Both the position numbers and the translations under genes were made by a program. The notes below the pieces were generated by a model, which ran no database searches, was not told the DNA's origin, and worked only from the letters and a program-made list of their open reading frames with translations. This document shows positions 37,919 through 47,251 of a stretch of DNA of 64,000 nucleotides, piece by piece (position 1 is the first letter of the stretch; every line of letters begins with the position of its first letter). This DNA is from Shewanella pneumatophori (GTDB lineage Bacteria; Pseudomonadota; Gammaproteobacteria; Enterobacterales; Shewanellaceae): the NCBI RefSeq assembly GCF_023283895.1, contig NZ_JAKILB010000014.1:1-64000 (forward strand). Direction: 5' to 3'.

Positions 37919-38518
37919 CTACCAGCCTTCAACTCCTTGCATATCTGGTAATTGATGAGCGATACCTTTGTGGCAATCAATACAAGTTTTCTCTCCACTC
38001 GCAAGTGAGGTCGAGTGCATATTTGCTGCTCGTTGAGACTGGCGCGTAAAGTCCATGTAATCGAAGTTATGACAGTTTCGACATTCCAAGGAATCATTAG
38101 CCTTTAAACGTGCCCACTCGTGCTCAGCAAGCTCTCTCCTTTTCGCTTCAAATTTTTCTGGTGTATTAATCGTGCCAAACACTTTACCCCAAACCTCTTT
38201 CGAAGCCTGCATTTTTCGGGCTATCTTATCGGTCCAGTTATGAGGAACGTGACAATCAGGACAGGTCGCTCTCACACCACTTCGGTTAGTAAAGTGAATT
38301 GTCGACTGCAACTCTTGATAGACATTATTTTCCATCTCATGGCAACTAATACAAAAAGCTTCGGTATTAGATACCGACAAAGCAGTATTAAAGCCACCCC
38401 AAAAAATAACCCCCGCAATAAAGCCACCCAAAGTGAGAAAACCTAAGCTGTAATGCACACTTGGTTTTCTCAGTACCACCCAGATTTTTTTAAGGGTAGC
38501 GAGTAATTTCGCAATCAT
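37919..38518 (-). CDS. napC: Membrane tetraheme cytochrome c NapC
   Basis: NapC is an inner-membrane quinol dehydrogenase of the NapC/NirT/NrfH family that hands electrons to NapB-NapA. One N-terminal anchor helix (VHYSLGFLTLGGFIAGVIF) precedes four CXXCH heme sites: CISCH, CPDCH, CRNCH and CIDCH. The first is CISCHEM, matching the CXXCHXM pattern in which Met is a heme 1 ligand in NrfH. Length is 199 residues, usual for the family. It is the last gene of napEDABC, 8 nt after napB, with a terminator behind it. A paralog lies at 42440. Confidence 0.93.
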   Translation of the reverse strand: MIAKLLATLKKIWVVLRKPSVHYSLGFLTLGGFIAGVIFWGGFNTALSVSNTEAFCISCHEMENNVYQELQSTIHFTNRSGVRATCPDCHVPHNWTDKIARKMQASKEVWGKVFGTINTPEKFEAKRRELAEHEWARLKANDSLECRNCHNFDYMDFTRQSQRAANMHSTSLASGEKTCIDCHKGIAHQLPDMQGVEGW

Positions 38519-38526
38519 ATCAGCTC

Positions 38527-39015
38527 CTAATGCTCAGCTTCTTTGTTAATATCGGCTTTTATTAGCGTGTCCATATCGACAAAATCATTAGGCACTAATA
38601 GCTTTGCATCTAACTGCGGCACGTGACATTGAGTACAGAAGTAACGTCTAGGTGACAATTCCGCCAAAAAGTTATTTTCGCGATCCATATAATGAGTCAC
38701 GCTCACCATAGGTGCTTGTGAATCACCGGTGCGAGTACGTGCATGGCAAGACATGCACTTATTCACTTTAAGATTAACTTGGTAGCCATCAATTTTATGA
38801 GGGATCACCGGTGGCTGCATTGGGTAGTTACGTACCTCTTTAACATCAGAGTTAATGACCTTTTGCATGACAGGTGGAGTCGGTTCAACATTGAGCGGCG
38901 CTTCACGTAGCGTGGCGATTTTATCGGCAGGGATCGCTTCAGCTGTTGCATTAAATGAGCTCGTTAATGTCACACTCACCAAAGCGGCAGCAGATATACG
39001 TAGTAATGGGTTCAT
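38527..39015 (-). CDS. napB: Periplasmic nitrate reductase diheme subunit NapB
   Basis: NapB is the diheme c-type electron-transfer subunit of the periplasmic nitrate reductase. The signal peptide (LLRISAAALVSVTLTSSFNATAEA) is followed by two heme sites, CMSCH and CTQCH, and the family segment YPMQPPVIPHKIDGYQVNLKVN ahead of heme 1. The ATG at 39015 has AGGAG seven bases upstream and gives 162 residues; a longer frame starting at 39093 would overlap napA and has no ribosome site. It sits 10 nt after napA. Confidence 0.94.
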   Translation of the reverse strand: MNPLLRISAAALVSVTLTSSFNATAEAIPADKIATLREAPLNVEPTPPVMQKVINSDVKEVRNYPMQPPVIPHKIDGYQVNLKVNKCMSCHARTRTGDSQAPMVSVTHYMDRENNFLAELSPRRYFCTQCHVPQLDAKLLVPNDFVDMDTLIKADINKEAEH

Positions 39016-39025
39016 AATCTTGCTC

Positions 39026-41521
39026 CTAAGCTTTGACGATTTTAACGGCACACTTTTTAAAGTCAGTCTGCTTTGATAAAGGATCTGTTGCATCTAAGGT
39101 CACTTTATTAATTAACTGACTGGCATCAAACCAAGGCACAAAAACAAGGCCTACTGGCGGCTTATTACGGCCACGAGTTTCAACTCGAGTTTTAATTTCT
39201 CCTCGACGAGAGATAACCCGAACTTCATCACCACGGCGCAGGCCACGCTGCTTAGCATCATCAGGATGCATAAAGCAGACTGCATCAGGGAAGGCTTTAT
39301 AAAGCTCTGGTACACGCTGCGTCATTGAGCCTGAATGCCAATGTTCTAGTACCCGTCCTGTCGATAACCAAATATCAAACTCTTCATCTGGCGATTCAGC
39401 GGCATGCTCATAAGGCAGAGCAAAAATCACCGCCTTACCGTCAGGCTTACCGTAAAACTCAAAGCCTTTACCCGCCTTCACATAGGGATCGCTACCTTCT
39501 CTAAAGCGCCATTTCGTTTCTTTACCATTGACCACTGGCCAGCGCAGTCCGTGAACTTCATGGTAGGTATCAAATGGTGCCAAGTCATGACCGTGGCCAC
39601 GACCAAAGGTTGCGTACTCTTCAAACAGGCCTTTCTGTACATAGAAACCAAAATCTTTCGCTTCATCGTTCATATATTTACTGTCAGTGTCTGACAGTGG
39701 AAATTTTTCGACATTGCCATTTTGGTATAGCACTTCAAATAACGTCTTACCTTTAAACTCCGGGTTAGCCGCAAGTACATCAGCTGGCCAAACTTCATCA
39801 GTGGTAAAGCGCTTTGAAAACTCCATTAACTGCCACAGATCTGAGCGAGACTCACCCGGTGCTTTGACCATTTGATGCCAAAATTGGGTACGGCGCTCTG
39901 CATTGCCGTAGGCGCCCTCTTTCTCAACCCACATTGCTGACGGTAAAATCATATCTGCAGCTTGTGTTGTAACAGTTGGATAGGCATCTGAAACCACAAT
40001 GAAGTTTTCTGGATTACGGTAGCCCGGTAAACCTTCTTCATTAATGTTGGGGCCAGCTTGCATGTTGTTGTTAACTTGCACCCAGTACATGTTCAAGTCG
40101 CCATCTTTCAAGCGGCGGTTTTGTTCAACAGCATGGTAGCCAGGTTTTGGCGGGATAACGCCACTTGGAATGCGCCAAATTTTCTCAGCTATCGCTCTAT
40201 GTTCAGGATTATTCACCACTAAATCGGCCGGTAAGCGATGAGAGAAGGTACCCACCTCACGCGCGGTACCACATGCTGATGGTTGCCCTGTCAGTGAGAA
40301 TGGACTATTACCAGGCGTAGAGATCTTACCGGTAAGCAAGTGAATGTTATAAATCAGGTTATTACACCAAACGCCACGAGTATGCTGGTTAAAGCCCATG
40401 GTCCAGAATGACGTTACTTTTCTATCGGGATCGGCATAAAGCTCAGCTAACTCAATCAATTTATGTTCGGGTACACCAGAAAGTTCACTCACTGACTTAA
40501 CATCGTAATCAGCAACAAAGGCTTTAAAGGCGTCAAAATCGATTGGCGTAGAATCACCCGCTGTTTTCACATTTTTAGCGGCTTTTTGTAGTGGATGTGA
40601 TGGACGTAAACCATAACCAATATCAGTTTCACCCTTGCGAAAGTTAACGTGCTTGTTTACAAAATCCCAGTTCACTTTATCGTTTTCGATAATGTAATTA
40701 GCAACATAATTCAATATTGCTAAATCAGTTTGTGGGGTAAATACAATGCCTAAATCAGCAAGATCAAAGGATCTATGCTCAAAGGTTGATAATACTGACA
40801 CTTTTACATGGGGAGCACTTAAGCGGCGATCGGTTACTCGGCTCCATAAAATGGGGTGCATCTCCGCCATATTTGAACCCCAAAGTACAAATGCGTCAGC
40901 CGCCTCCATATCATCGTAGCAGCCCATAGGCTCATCTATACCAAAGGTCCGCATAAAGCCACCTACAGCCGATGCCATACAGTGACGCGCATTCGGGTCA
41001 ATATTGTTGGATCCAAAGCCCGCTTTCATTAATTTTGATGCGGCGTAGCCCTCCCAAACAGTCCATTGACCAGAGCCAAACATTCCCACAGCAGTCGGCC
41101 CTTTTTTCTTAATGGTTTTTTTCCACTTTTCAGCCATAGTGTCAAAAGCGGTATCCCATGAGATCGGCGTAAACTCACCATTTTTATCATACTTGCCGTT
41201 GGTCATACGCAACATAGGTGTTTGCAACCTGTCATTTGCGTACATGATTTTCGATAAAAAGTATCCTTTGATACAGTTTAGGCCACGGTTTACTTCACTC
41301 TCTGCATCGCCATGAGTCGCCACCACTTTACCGTCACGGGTAGCAACTATCACAGAGCAACCTGTTCCACAAAATCTGCAAGGCGCTTTGTTCCATTCCA
41401 GTTTTGTTTCTTCAGAACTTGTGATTAAGTTACTCGCTGTGGCAGGTAATGCTAAACCAGCCACACTCGCAGCGGTAAGTGCTGCGTTAGCCTTCATAAA
41501 TTCGCGTCTGTTCATTTTCAT
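39026..41521 (-). CDS. napA: Periplasmic nitrate reductase catalytic subunit NapA
   Basis: NapA reduces nitrate to nitrite using a bis-MGD molybdenum centre and one [4Fe-4S] cluster. The Tat signal is NRREFMKANAAL. Cluster cysteines are C48, C51, C55 and C83 (CRFCGTGC, GLNCIKG). The molybdenum ligand is C181 in ARHCMASAVGGFM. Other NapA signatures are TGQPSACGTAREVGTFSHRL and STGRVLEHWHSGSMT. Length is 831 residues (E. coli 828). Its ATG overlaps the napD stop (ATGA), so translation is coupled to its chaperone gene. Confidence 0.97.
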   Translation of the reverse strand: MKMNRREFMKANAALTAASVAGLALPATASNLITSSEETKLEWNKAPCRFCGTGCSVIVATRDGKVVATHGDAESEVNRGLNCIKGYFLSKIMYANDRLQTPMLRMTNGKYDKNGEFTPISWDTAFDTMAEKWKKTIKKKGPTAVGMFGSGQWTVWEGYAASKLMKAGFGSNNIDPNARHCMASAVGGFMRTFGIDEPMGCYDDMEAADAFVLWGSNMAEMHPILWSRVTDRRLSAPHVKVSVLSTFEHRSFDLADLGIVFTPQTDLAILNYVANYIIENDKVNWDFVNKHVNFRKGETDIGYGLRPSHPLQKAAKNVKTAGDSTPIDFDAFKAFVADYDVKSVSELSGVPEHKLIELAELYADPDRKVTSFWTMGFNQHTRGVWCNNLIYNIHLLTGKISTPGNSPFSLTGQPSACGTAREVGTFSHRLPADLVVNNPEHRAIAEKIWRIPSGVIPPKPGYHAVEQNRRLKDGDLNMYWVQVNNNMQAGPNINEEGLPGYRNPENFIVVSDAYPTVTTQAADMILPSAMWVEKEGAYGNAERRTQFWHQMVKAPGESRSDLWQLMEFSKRFTTDEVWPADVLAANPEFKGKTLFEVLYQNGNVEKFPLSDTDSKYMNDEAKDFGFYVQKGLFEEYATFGRGHGHDLAPFDTYHEVHGLRWPVVNGKETKWRFREGSDPYVKAGKGFEFYGKPDGKAVIFALPYEHAAESPDEEFDIWLSTGRVLEHWHSGSMTQRVPELYKAFPDAVCFMHPDDAKQRGLRRGDEVRVISRRGEIKTRVETRGRNKPPVGLVFVPWFDASQLINKVTLDATDPLSKQTDFKKCAVKIVKA

Positions 41522-41775
41522 TGTTCACCCTCTTCAAGTACTTCACTTTGGTGGTAAACCATTGCAGCCGACAACACTCCGGGAATGGCGTTAATTGTTT
41601 CGATATCTGTCATTAGTGATTTCTGGCTACTGCCTTCTAGCACCACAACCAATTTCACTTCGTCATTCACCGATAAATCAGCATTTTCCATATTGATAAT
41701 GGCTTGCCTCACTACGGACATTTGCGCGGGTTGCACTTGGAGCACCAAGCTTGTTACATGAAGTTCATTGCTCAT
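41518..41775 (-). CDS. napD: NapA Tat-signal chaperone NapD
   Basis: NapD binds the NapA twin-arginine signal peptide and proofreads maturation before export. The sequence starts MSNELHVTSLVLQVQP, with INMENADLSVND and INAIPGVLSAAMVYHQSE, the ferredoxin-like fold pattern of NapD. About 85 residues. I start at the ATG at 41775; a GTG three codons upstream is possible. It is cytoplasmic and directly coupled to napA. Confidence 0.92.
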   Translation of the reverse strand: MSNELHVTSLVLQVQPAQMSVVRQAIINMENADLSVNDEVKLVVVLEGSSQKSLMTDIETINAIPGVLSAAMVYHQSEVLEEGEQ

Positions 41776-41814
41776 CTGGATCACTCTATTTAGTTGTTAT
41801 TTGTTTATGCTGGT

Positions 41815-41973
41815 TTAGCCTGCACCTGGTGGGCCGGTTAGAATTTGGCTAAACCAAATTGCGAAACCTAAGCCTGATACAAGTAAAACTGACAGTAGAG
41901 GGGCGAGAAATACCGTTAGAAATATGAAAATTCTAAACTCCAGTTTTTTCTCATCATTCGGTGTGGAACTCAT
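41815..41973 (-). CDS. napE: Small membrane protein NapE
   Basis: A 52-residue protein with one transmembrane helix (FIFLTVFLAPLLSVLLVSGL) preceded by a charged segment (NDEKKLEFRI) and ending FSQILTGPPGAG, characteristic of NapE. Function is unclear in all species. The start is set by GGAGG four to five bases before the ATG at 41973; an upstream in-frame ATG at 41997 has no such site. First gene of napEDABC. Confidence 0.92.
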   Translation of the reverse strand: MSSTPNDEKKLEFRIFIFLTVFLAPLLSVLLVSGLGFAIWFSQILTGPPGAG

Positions 41974-42439
41974 AAATCCTCCAACAAGTGGGGTCATTTA
42001 AGCGGTTTGCGAATGGATTGAGCAAAATGTCTAACTAAGCACTTCGATTTGATGCTATGCGTTAGTTCGCTCAACTTGAGTTAAAATGATAGCAATAACG
42101 TAACAACCACCTGTATACCCCCAATTTAGTAAACCACTATAGAGGTTGATCCAGATCATCATCTTTGGTTAATCAATGGCTTAATCACGCATTCTAAACG
42201 AAGTTACCGATTAGAATCGCAAGATAAGACCTTGTTAAACTATTCATTACACACTAAATAATGGTTTAGAGGTGATTAAATATCAAACGGATGGGTGATT
42301 TTGATAACAAAATATTCACTAAGAGGTATTAAGCTTATTTTAAGGCTGCTTAATTATCGGCCTGCAAGGTGAATTTTAAGCCAAGCAACTCAACGGAAGA
42401 GAAGAGAAAAGAAGAACCATAATAACTTTCGATTTTTAT
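41974..42439. other. Intergenic region between the NapC paralog and napE
   Basis: This 466-nt region holds the nap operon promoter and the end of the separate NapC-like gene's unit. An FNR-like box lies at 42146-42159, and a possible -10 (TATACA, minus strand, 42117-42112) follows it. No gene is supported in it. Confidence 0.6.
42146..42159 (-). promoter_or_regulatory. FNR/EtrA-like box upstream of napE
   Basis: TTGATCCAGATCAT matches the FNR consensus TTGAT-N4-ATCAA at nine of ten positions. It is 180 nt before the napE ATG and about 45 nt before a plausible start site. In Shewanella the FNR homologue EtrA and Crp share this region of regulation; binding here is inferred. Confidence 0.55.
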
Positions 42440-43027
42440 TCACCAGCCCTCAACACCCTGCATGTCAGGAAGATGATGCGCAATGCCTTTATGGCAATCG
42501 ATGCAGGTTTTATCACCGCTTTCTAAAAAGGTAGAGTGCATTTTGGCTGCACGATCTGATTGGCGGGTAAAATCCATATAATCGAATTCGTGACAGTTAC
42601 GGCATTCGAGTGAGTTGTTGGCTTTTAAACGTGTCCATTCTCGCTGCGCCATCTCTTTACGGTGTGCCTCGAACTTTTCTGGGGTATCAATGGTTCCAAC
42701 CAAATAAGCCCAAACCTCTTTTGAAGCTTGCATTTTTCTGGCAATTTTGTCAGTCCATTTATGCGGAACATGGCAGTCATGACAAGTCGCACGAACGCCA
42801 CTTCGGTTAGAAAAATGGATAGTAGGCTCCATCTCTTGATAAACATTTTCATGGCAACTGCTGCAAAACTCTTCGGTACTCGAAAGCTCTAATGCTGTAT
42901 TAAACGCCCCCCAAAAAATAACCCCAGCGACAAAGCCACCCAACACTAAAAATCCCAAACTGTAGTGCACGCTCGGCTTCTTAAGTACTTGCCATATTTT
43001 ATTGAGAAAATTTTTAAGCTTCGTCAT
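42440..43027 (-). CDS. NapC-like tetraheme cytochrome, second copy with altered heme 1
   Basis: A 195-residue paralog of the napC product, near-identical in many blocks (KKPSVHYSLGFLVLGGFVAG, KIARKMQASKEVWA, LPDMQGVEGW). One anchor helix and four CXXCH sites are present: CSSCH, CHDCH, CRNCH, CIDCH. At heme 1 it reads CSSCHENVYQEM where napC reads CISCHEMENNVYQEL: three residues are lost, including the Met of the CXXCHXM motif. It is separated from napE by 466 nt, so it is probably its own transcription unit. It is not CymA, which has a different sequence. Role likely another quinol-linked electron donor; partner unknown. Confidence 0.88.
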   Translation of the reverse strand: MTKLKNFLNKIWQVLKKPSVHYSLGFLVLGGFVAGVIFWGAFNTALELSSTEEFCSSCHENVYQEMEPTIHFSNRSGVRATCHDCHVPHKWTDKIARKMQASKEVWAYLVGTIDTPEKFEAHRKEMAQREWTRLKANNSLECRNCHEFDYMDFTRQSDRAAKMHSTFLESGDKTCIDCHKGIAHHLPDMQGVEGW

Positions 43028-43363
43028 GGCTATTCCTTTTTGTCGTCAAATATTGTTTTACAGCAAGGGAGGTTTACCATTCGCCATAAGTGCACTCAAA
43101 TCAATGACCTATAATCGTTACGCCGATATAGCCTGCATAACAAGTATATGTCTAAGCTTACCTACCTGCTTAAAATTTAATCTAACCTATTAGTCACTAC
43201 CTCGAATGATAAGGATTAGATCACTTTTAATTTTTATAAAAATACAGTTTAAGGAAGTGCAAAAAATCGACTAAAAGCGAGGAGACTATGAAAATAATAG
43301 ATGATTTAGATACAAAAAAGCGCACCTAAAAAGGTGCGCTTCATCTACTCGTAATATTGTGAG
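43028..43363. other. Intergenic region between hrpA and the NapC paralog
   Basis: This 336-nt region contains the promoter of the NapC paralog (minus strand) and the hrpA terminator. On the plus strand there is a 13-codon frame at 43288-43329 with a strong GAGGAG site but no downstream gene. I see no other gene and no clear FNR box. Confidence 0.55.
43313..43341 (-). terminator. Rho-independent terminator of hrpA
   Basis: Stem aagcgcacct / aggtgcgctt with a 4-nt loop; on the minus strand it runs into ttttttgt. It lies 23 nt beyond the hrpA stop. Confidence 0.9.
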
Positions 43364-46300
43364 TTACACTTGCGCGATTTGATTAAGAATACGCTTTTCA
43401 GAAATCGGATAAGCCGTACCTAACACTTGCGCAAAACAAGATACTCGATACTCTTCTATCATCCATCTTGCTTCAACGAGTCCATCTGGTACAGGTTGCG
43501 ACTTAGGTAATTTAGCCAATTGCGCCTTTAACAGCTCTTGCACCTTATTAATACTGAGCATATGCAAGCGGTCACGGTTAGGGTCGACTGGCAGCTTCTC
43601 TAAACGATTTTCGATACCTTTTAAATATCGGTTCAAATCACCGAGACGTTGCCAACCTGATTGCTCAACAAAGCCTTTAAACACCAGTTGATCTAACTGG
43701 CCTTGAATATCACTCATAGCAAAGGCGATATCTAAGCTAATTTTACCTTTTAGGCGTTTTTTAATGCGGTTATAAATGGTCAAAATCTCTTCCACTTTTA
43801 ACGCTACTTTTTCAGCTGTTGGATTCAGCTCTTGCCTTACCCAGTCTTTTGCTTCCGTAAAGGCGGTTTCAGAGCGCACATCTATGCCCTTTTCATCCAA
43901 TAACTGCTGTACTGCCGCTGATAAAATATCATCGATTAGAATATTCACTTGGCCAAACGGGTTAAAGTACATTGCCAACTTAGCTTTATTTGGTAACGAC
44001 TTTTGCAGGTGTTTTACTGGCGATGGAATATTAAGTAATAACAGACGTTGCAAACCAATACGATGCTGTTTCTGCGCTTCAAATTCGTCATCAAATAATT
44101 TGATCGACACACTGGTTTTATCGTCCACCAGCGCTGGAAACGCCTTAACTTCAAAGTTACCTTTTTTCTGCTCAAACTGTTTAGGCAAGTCGCCAAAGGT
44201 CCATTGTTCAAGGCCTTTTTTCTCAATACCTGAATCAGCAACGCTGCGAATAGCCTGTACAACTTGGCCTTGCATGCTGGCTTTTAATGGCTCAAGTTCA
44301 CGGCCCTCAGCAAGTAACTTACCTTTATCCCCTTCAACCTTGAAATTCACCAGTAAATGTTTCACTAGCTGCGTGGTATCAAAGTCTTCAGGTGAAATGC
44401 GAGTACCGCTCATACGCAACAACTGCTTGCACATGGCGTCTATTAACGGCAATTCAAATGGCGTCATCGCTTGTAAACAAGCTTTGGCGTAGTCTGGAGC
44501 AGGCACAAAGTTACGACGCAGTGCTTTAGGTAACGACTTAATCAACGCGATGCATTTCTCTTCGCGCAGGCCCGGCACAATCCAGTCAAAATCCGTTTCA
44601 TCAATCTGGTTAATCAACGCGACCGGAATATGCACAGAAACACCATCATCAGGCAGCGATGGCTCAAAGTGGTAACTGACTTTAAGCACTAAGTTACCTT
44701 TGTGCCATTTCTCAGGGAAATCTAACGCTGAAATATGCTCGCTACTACGCTGCATCAAGCTTTCACGCTCAAAATCTAATAGATCTGGCGTGGATTTTTT
44801 CGCCGCTTTCCACCACTTCAAAAACTTAGGTGCGTTGTAAATACCATCTGGGATCTTAGGCTCATAAAACGCATATAAGGCTTGTTCATCGACTAGAATA
44901 TCTCGGCGGCGCGACTTATGCTCAAGCGTCTCAATATCTAATAACAATTTTTGGTTATTAATAAAGAACGCTTCATTAGTGCGTAACTCGCCATCAGCAA
45001 GGGCCGAGCGTATAAATATCTCCCGCGCCTCTACAGGCTCAACCGGTCCATATTGCACTTTACGACGATTAACAATTTGTAAGCCATAAAGCACTTGGTT
45101 TTCTAATGCAACCACAGAGCCTTGCTTAGACTCAAAGTGCGGTTCAACGTAGTTCTTTTTCACTAAGTGTGCTGCAAGTGGTTCAATCCACTCCGGTTGA
45201 ATCTTGGCGCAGCAACGGGCAAATAAGCGCGATGTTTCAGTCAGCTCTGCCGCCATAATCCACTTAGGGCCTTTTTTGGCTAAAGGAGATCCCGGGAACA
45301 CAAAGAAACGGCGGTTACGCGCACCTAAGTATTCGTTATCTTTATCTTTAAAACCGATATGACTCAGCAAGCCTGTGAGTAATGAGCGATGTAAGCCTTC
45401 ATAATCAAGCTCATCGCTTGGCGAGTTAAGCTTCCACTTCAACTCATGGGTGGCTTGCCTTAGCTGAGTGTATAAATCTTGCCATTCACGTACACGCAGA
45501 TACGCTAAAAACTCAGCCTTACATTGCTTTCTAAACTGGCTACTCGATAGCTCTTTCTGGCTTTGTTTAATGTGATCCCACAGGTGTAACCAAGAAACAA
45601 AGTCTGAATCTTTATCGCTATAACGATTATGCGCTTGATCAGCTGCTTGCTTCTTATCCATTGGGCGTTCACGAGGATCTTGAATGGATAATCCCGCGGT
45701 GATAACCAAAGCTTCATGTAAGCAGCCATTTTGCTGCGCTTCAATCACCATACGCGCAAGACGTGGATCAACTGGAATATGCGCAAGCTGACGGCCAAGC
45801 TGAGTTAAATCGAGTTTGCCTTTCTTTTTTACTACCGCTTGTAGCTCTTCAAGCAGCATAAAACCATCGCGAATATAGCGAGCGTCTGGCGGCTGAATGA
45901 ATGGGAAGCCTTCAATATCGCCCAAGCCAATTGAAAGCATTTTCAAAATAACCGAGGCTAAGTTAGTGCGCAAAATTTCAGGATCGGTAAACCCAGGACG
46001 CGAAATAAAGTCCTCTTCACTATAAAGGCGAATACAAATACCTGGCGCCACACGTCCACAACGACCTTGGCGCTGATTAGCGCTCGCTTGTGAAATAGGT
46101 TCAATCGGTAAGCGTTGTACTTTAGTGCGGTAGCTGTAGCGGCTGATGCGCGCAGTACCTGGGTCAATAACGTAGCGGATCCCCGGTACGGTTAATGAAG
46201 TTTCAGCAACGTTAGTCGCCAATACAATACGGCGGCCAACATGGCTCTTAAATACTTTTGATTGCTCGCCATAAGATAGACGTGCATATAGAGGTAAGAT

Positions 46301-47251
46301 CTCGGTATCACGGTAATTACGACGGTTTAGCTGTTCGGCTACATCGCGAATTTCACGCTCACCATTCATAAAGATCAAAATGTCGCCTAAGCCTTCTTGC
46401 ATCAGCTCATCGGTGGCAGCAAAAATACCTTCAATTAAATCTAAGTCATCGTCTTGATCTTGCACTAGCGGTCGATAACGAGTTTCAACCGGATAAGTAC
46501 GGCCAGACACTTCGATAACGGGTGCATTATTAAAGTGTTTTGAAAAGCGCTCAACATCAATGGTTGCTGAGGTAATGATCACTTTTAGATCTGGGCGTTT
46601 ACTCAATACATTTTTTAAGTAACCCAAAATAAAATCGATGTTAAGGCTACGCTCATGAGCCTCATCTATAATAATGGTGTCGTATTGATTAAGGAATTTA
46701 TCGTTAGTCAGCTCTGCTAATAAAATACCATCGGTCATCAATTTGATGTACGAGGTGTCATTGATCGCATCAGCAAAACGAACTTTAAAGCCCACCGCTT
46801 CACCTAATGGCGTATTCATCTCTTCAGCGATACGGGTCGCAACACTTCTTGCTGCCAGACGGCGTGGTTGAGTATGGCCAATCAGTCCGCGGGTACCAAG
46901 GCCCAGCTCTAGACAGATTTTAGGTAACTGAGTGGTTTTACCCGAGCCAGTTTCACCTGCAACAATTACAACTTGGTTTTCGGCAATTGCTGTGGCTATT
47001 TCTTCACGCTTTTGCGATACAGGTAAGCTATCTGGATAGGTGATACTTGGGCGGTTCGCTAAACGCTGTTCCACTTTTTGCCGAGACTCAAGTGCTAATT
47101 GCTCGAGTTGTTCAAGCGTGGCTGTCTTCTTGTCTGATTCAGGCTGTTTTCTCAGCCTAAAAAGACGCTGCCTAATTTTAGCGGCGTCAACTTCATAACA
47201 GTGTTTTAAGAATGCGTTAGATAAAGGATGCTGTTGCGAACTCAAGTGCAA
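43364..47251 (-). CDS. hrpA: ATP-dependent RNA helicase HrpA
   Basis: HrpA is a DEAH-box RNA helicase, linked in E. coli to mRNA processing and rescue of stalled ribosomes. Walker A is GETGSGKTTQLPKICLELG (residues 99-107), motif II is IIIDEAHERSL (D196-H199), motif III is ITSATIDVERF and motif VI is QRQGRCGRVAPG. Helicase-associated and OB-like domains follow, then the long C-terminal DUF3418 region typical of HrpA. Length is 1295 residues against 1300 in E. coli. A terminator follows at 43313-43341. Monocistronic, minus strand. Frame intact over 3.9 kb. Confidence 0.96.
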   Translation of the reverse strand: MHLSSQQHPLSNAFLKHCYEVDAAKIRQRLFRLRKQPESDKKTATLEQLEQLALESRQKVEQRLANRPSITYPDSLPVSQKREEIATAIAENQVVIVAGETGSGKTTQLPKICLELGLGTRGLIGHTQPRRLAARSVATRIAEEMNTPLGEAVGFKVRFADAINDTSYIKLMTDGILLAELTNDKFLNQYDTIIIDEAHERSLNIDFILGYLKNVLSKRPDLKVIITSATIDVERFSKHFNNAPVIEVSGRTYPVETRYRPLVQDQDDDLDLIEGIFAATDELMQEGLGDILIFMNGEREIRDVAEQLNRRNYRDTEILPLYARLSYGEQSKVFKSHVGRRIVLATNVAETSLTVPGIRYVIDPGTARISRYSYRTKVQRLPIEPISQASANQRQGRCGRVAPGICIRLYSEEDFISRPGFTDPEILRTNLASVILKMLSIGLGDIEGFPFIQPPDARYIRDGFMLLEELQAVVKKKGKLDLTQLGRQLAHIPVDPRLARMVIEAQQNGCLHEALVITAGLSIQDPRERPMDKKQAADQAHNRYSDKDSDFVSWLHLWDHIKQSQKELSSSQFRKQCKAEFLAYLRVREWQDLYTQLRQATHELKWKLNSPSDELDYEGLHRSLLTGLLSHIGFKDKDNEYLGARNRRFFVFPGSPLAKKGPKWIMAAELTETSRLFARCCAKIQPEWIEPLAAHLVKKNYVEPHFESKQGSVVALENQVLYGLQIVNRRKVQYGPVEPVEAREIFIRSALADGELRTNEAFFINNQKLLLDIETLEHKSRRRDILVDEQALYAFYEPKIPDGIYNAPKFLKWWKAAKKSTPDLLDFERESLMQRSSEHISALDFPEKWHKGNLVLKVSYHFEPSLPDDGVSVHIPVALINQIDETDFDWIVPGLREEKCIALIKSLPKALRRNFVPAPDYAKACLQAMTPFELPLIDAMCKQLLRMSGTRISPEDFDTTQLVKHLLVNFKVEGDKGKLLAEGRELEPLKASMQGQVVQAIRSVADSGIEKKGLEQWTFGDLPKQFEQKKGNFEVKAFPALVDDKTSVSIKLFDDEFEAQKQHRIGLQRLLLLNIPSPVKHLQKSLPNKAKLAMYFNPFGQVNILIDDILSAAVQQLLDEKGIDVRSETAFTEAKDWVRQELNPTAEKVALKVEEILTIYNRIKKRLKGKISLDIAFAMSDIQGQLDQLVFKGFVEQSGWQRLGDLNRYLKGIENRLEKLPVDPNRDRLHMLSINKVQELLKAQLAKLPKSQPVPDGLVEARWMIEEYRVSCFAQVLGTAYPISEKRILNQIAQV

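Noticed and set aside
37825..38097. 90-codon minus-strand frame at the napC end
   Set aside because: It overlaps napC in another frame and runs through the napC terminator hairpin.
39016..39093. Longer napB N-terminus starting inside napA
   Set aside because: The extra 26 residues have no signal features, and the internal ATG at 39015 has AGGAG and a proper leader peptide.
42440..43027. CymA as the identity of the second tetraheme gene
   Set aside because: Its sequence follows napC almost block for block and lacks CymA-specific stretches; it is a NapC duplicate.
43776..44492. 238-codon open frame on the plus strand opposite hrpA
   Set aside because: It is antisense to a full-length, motif-bearing hrpA, has no ribosome site, and its Ser/Cys/Asn-rich translation looks like a shadow of the coding strand.
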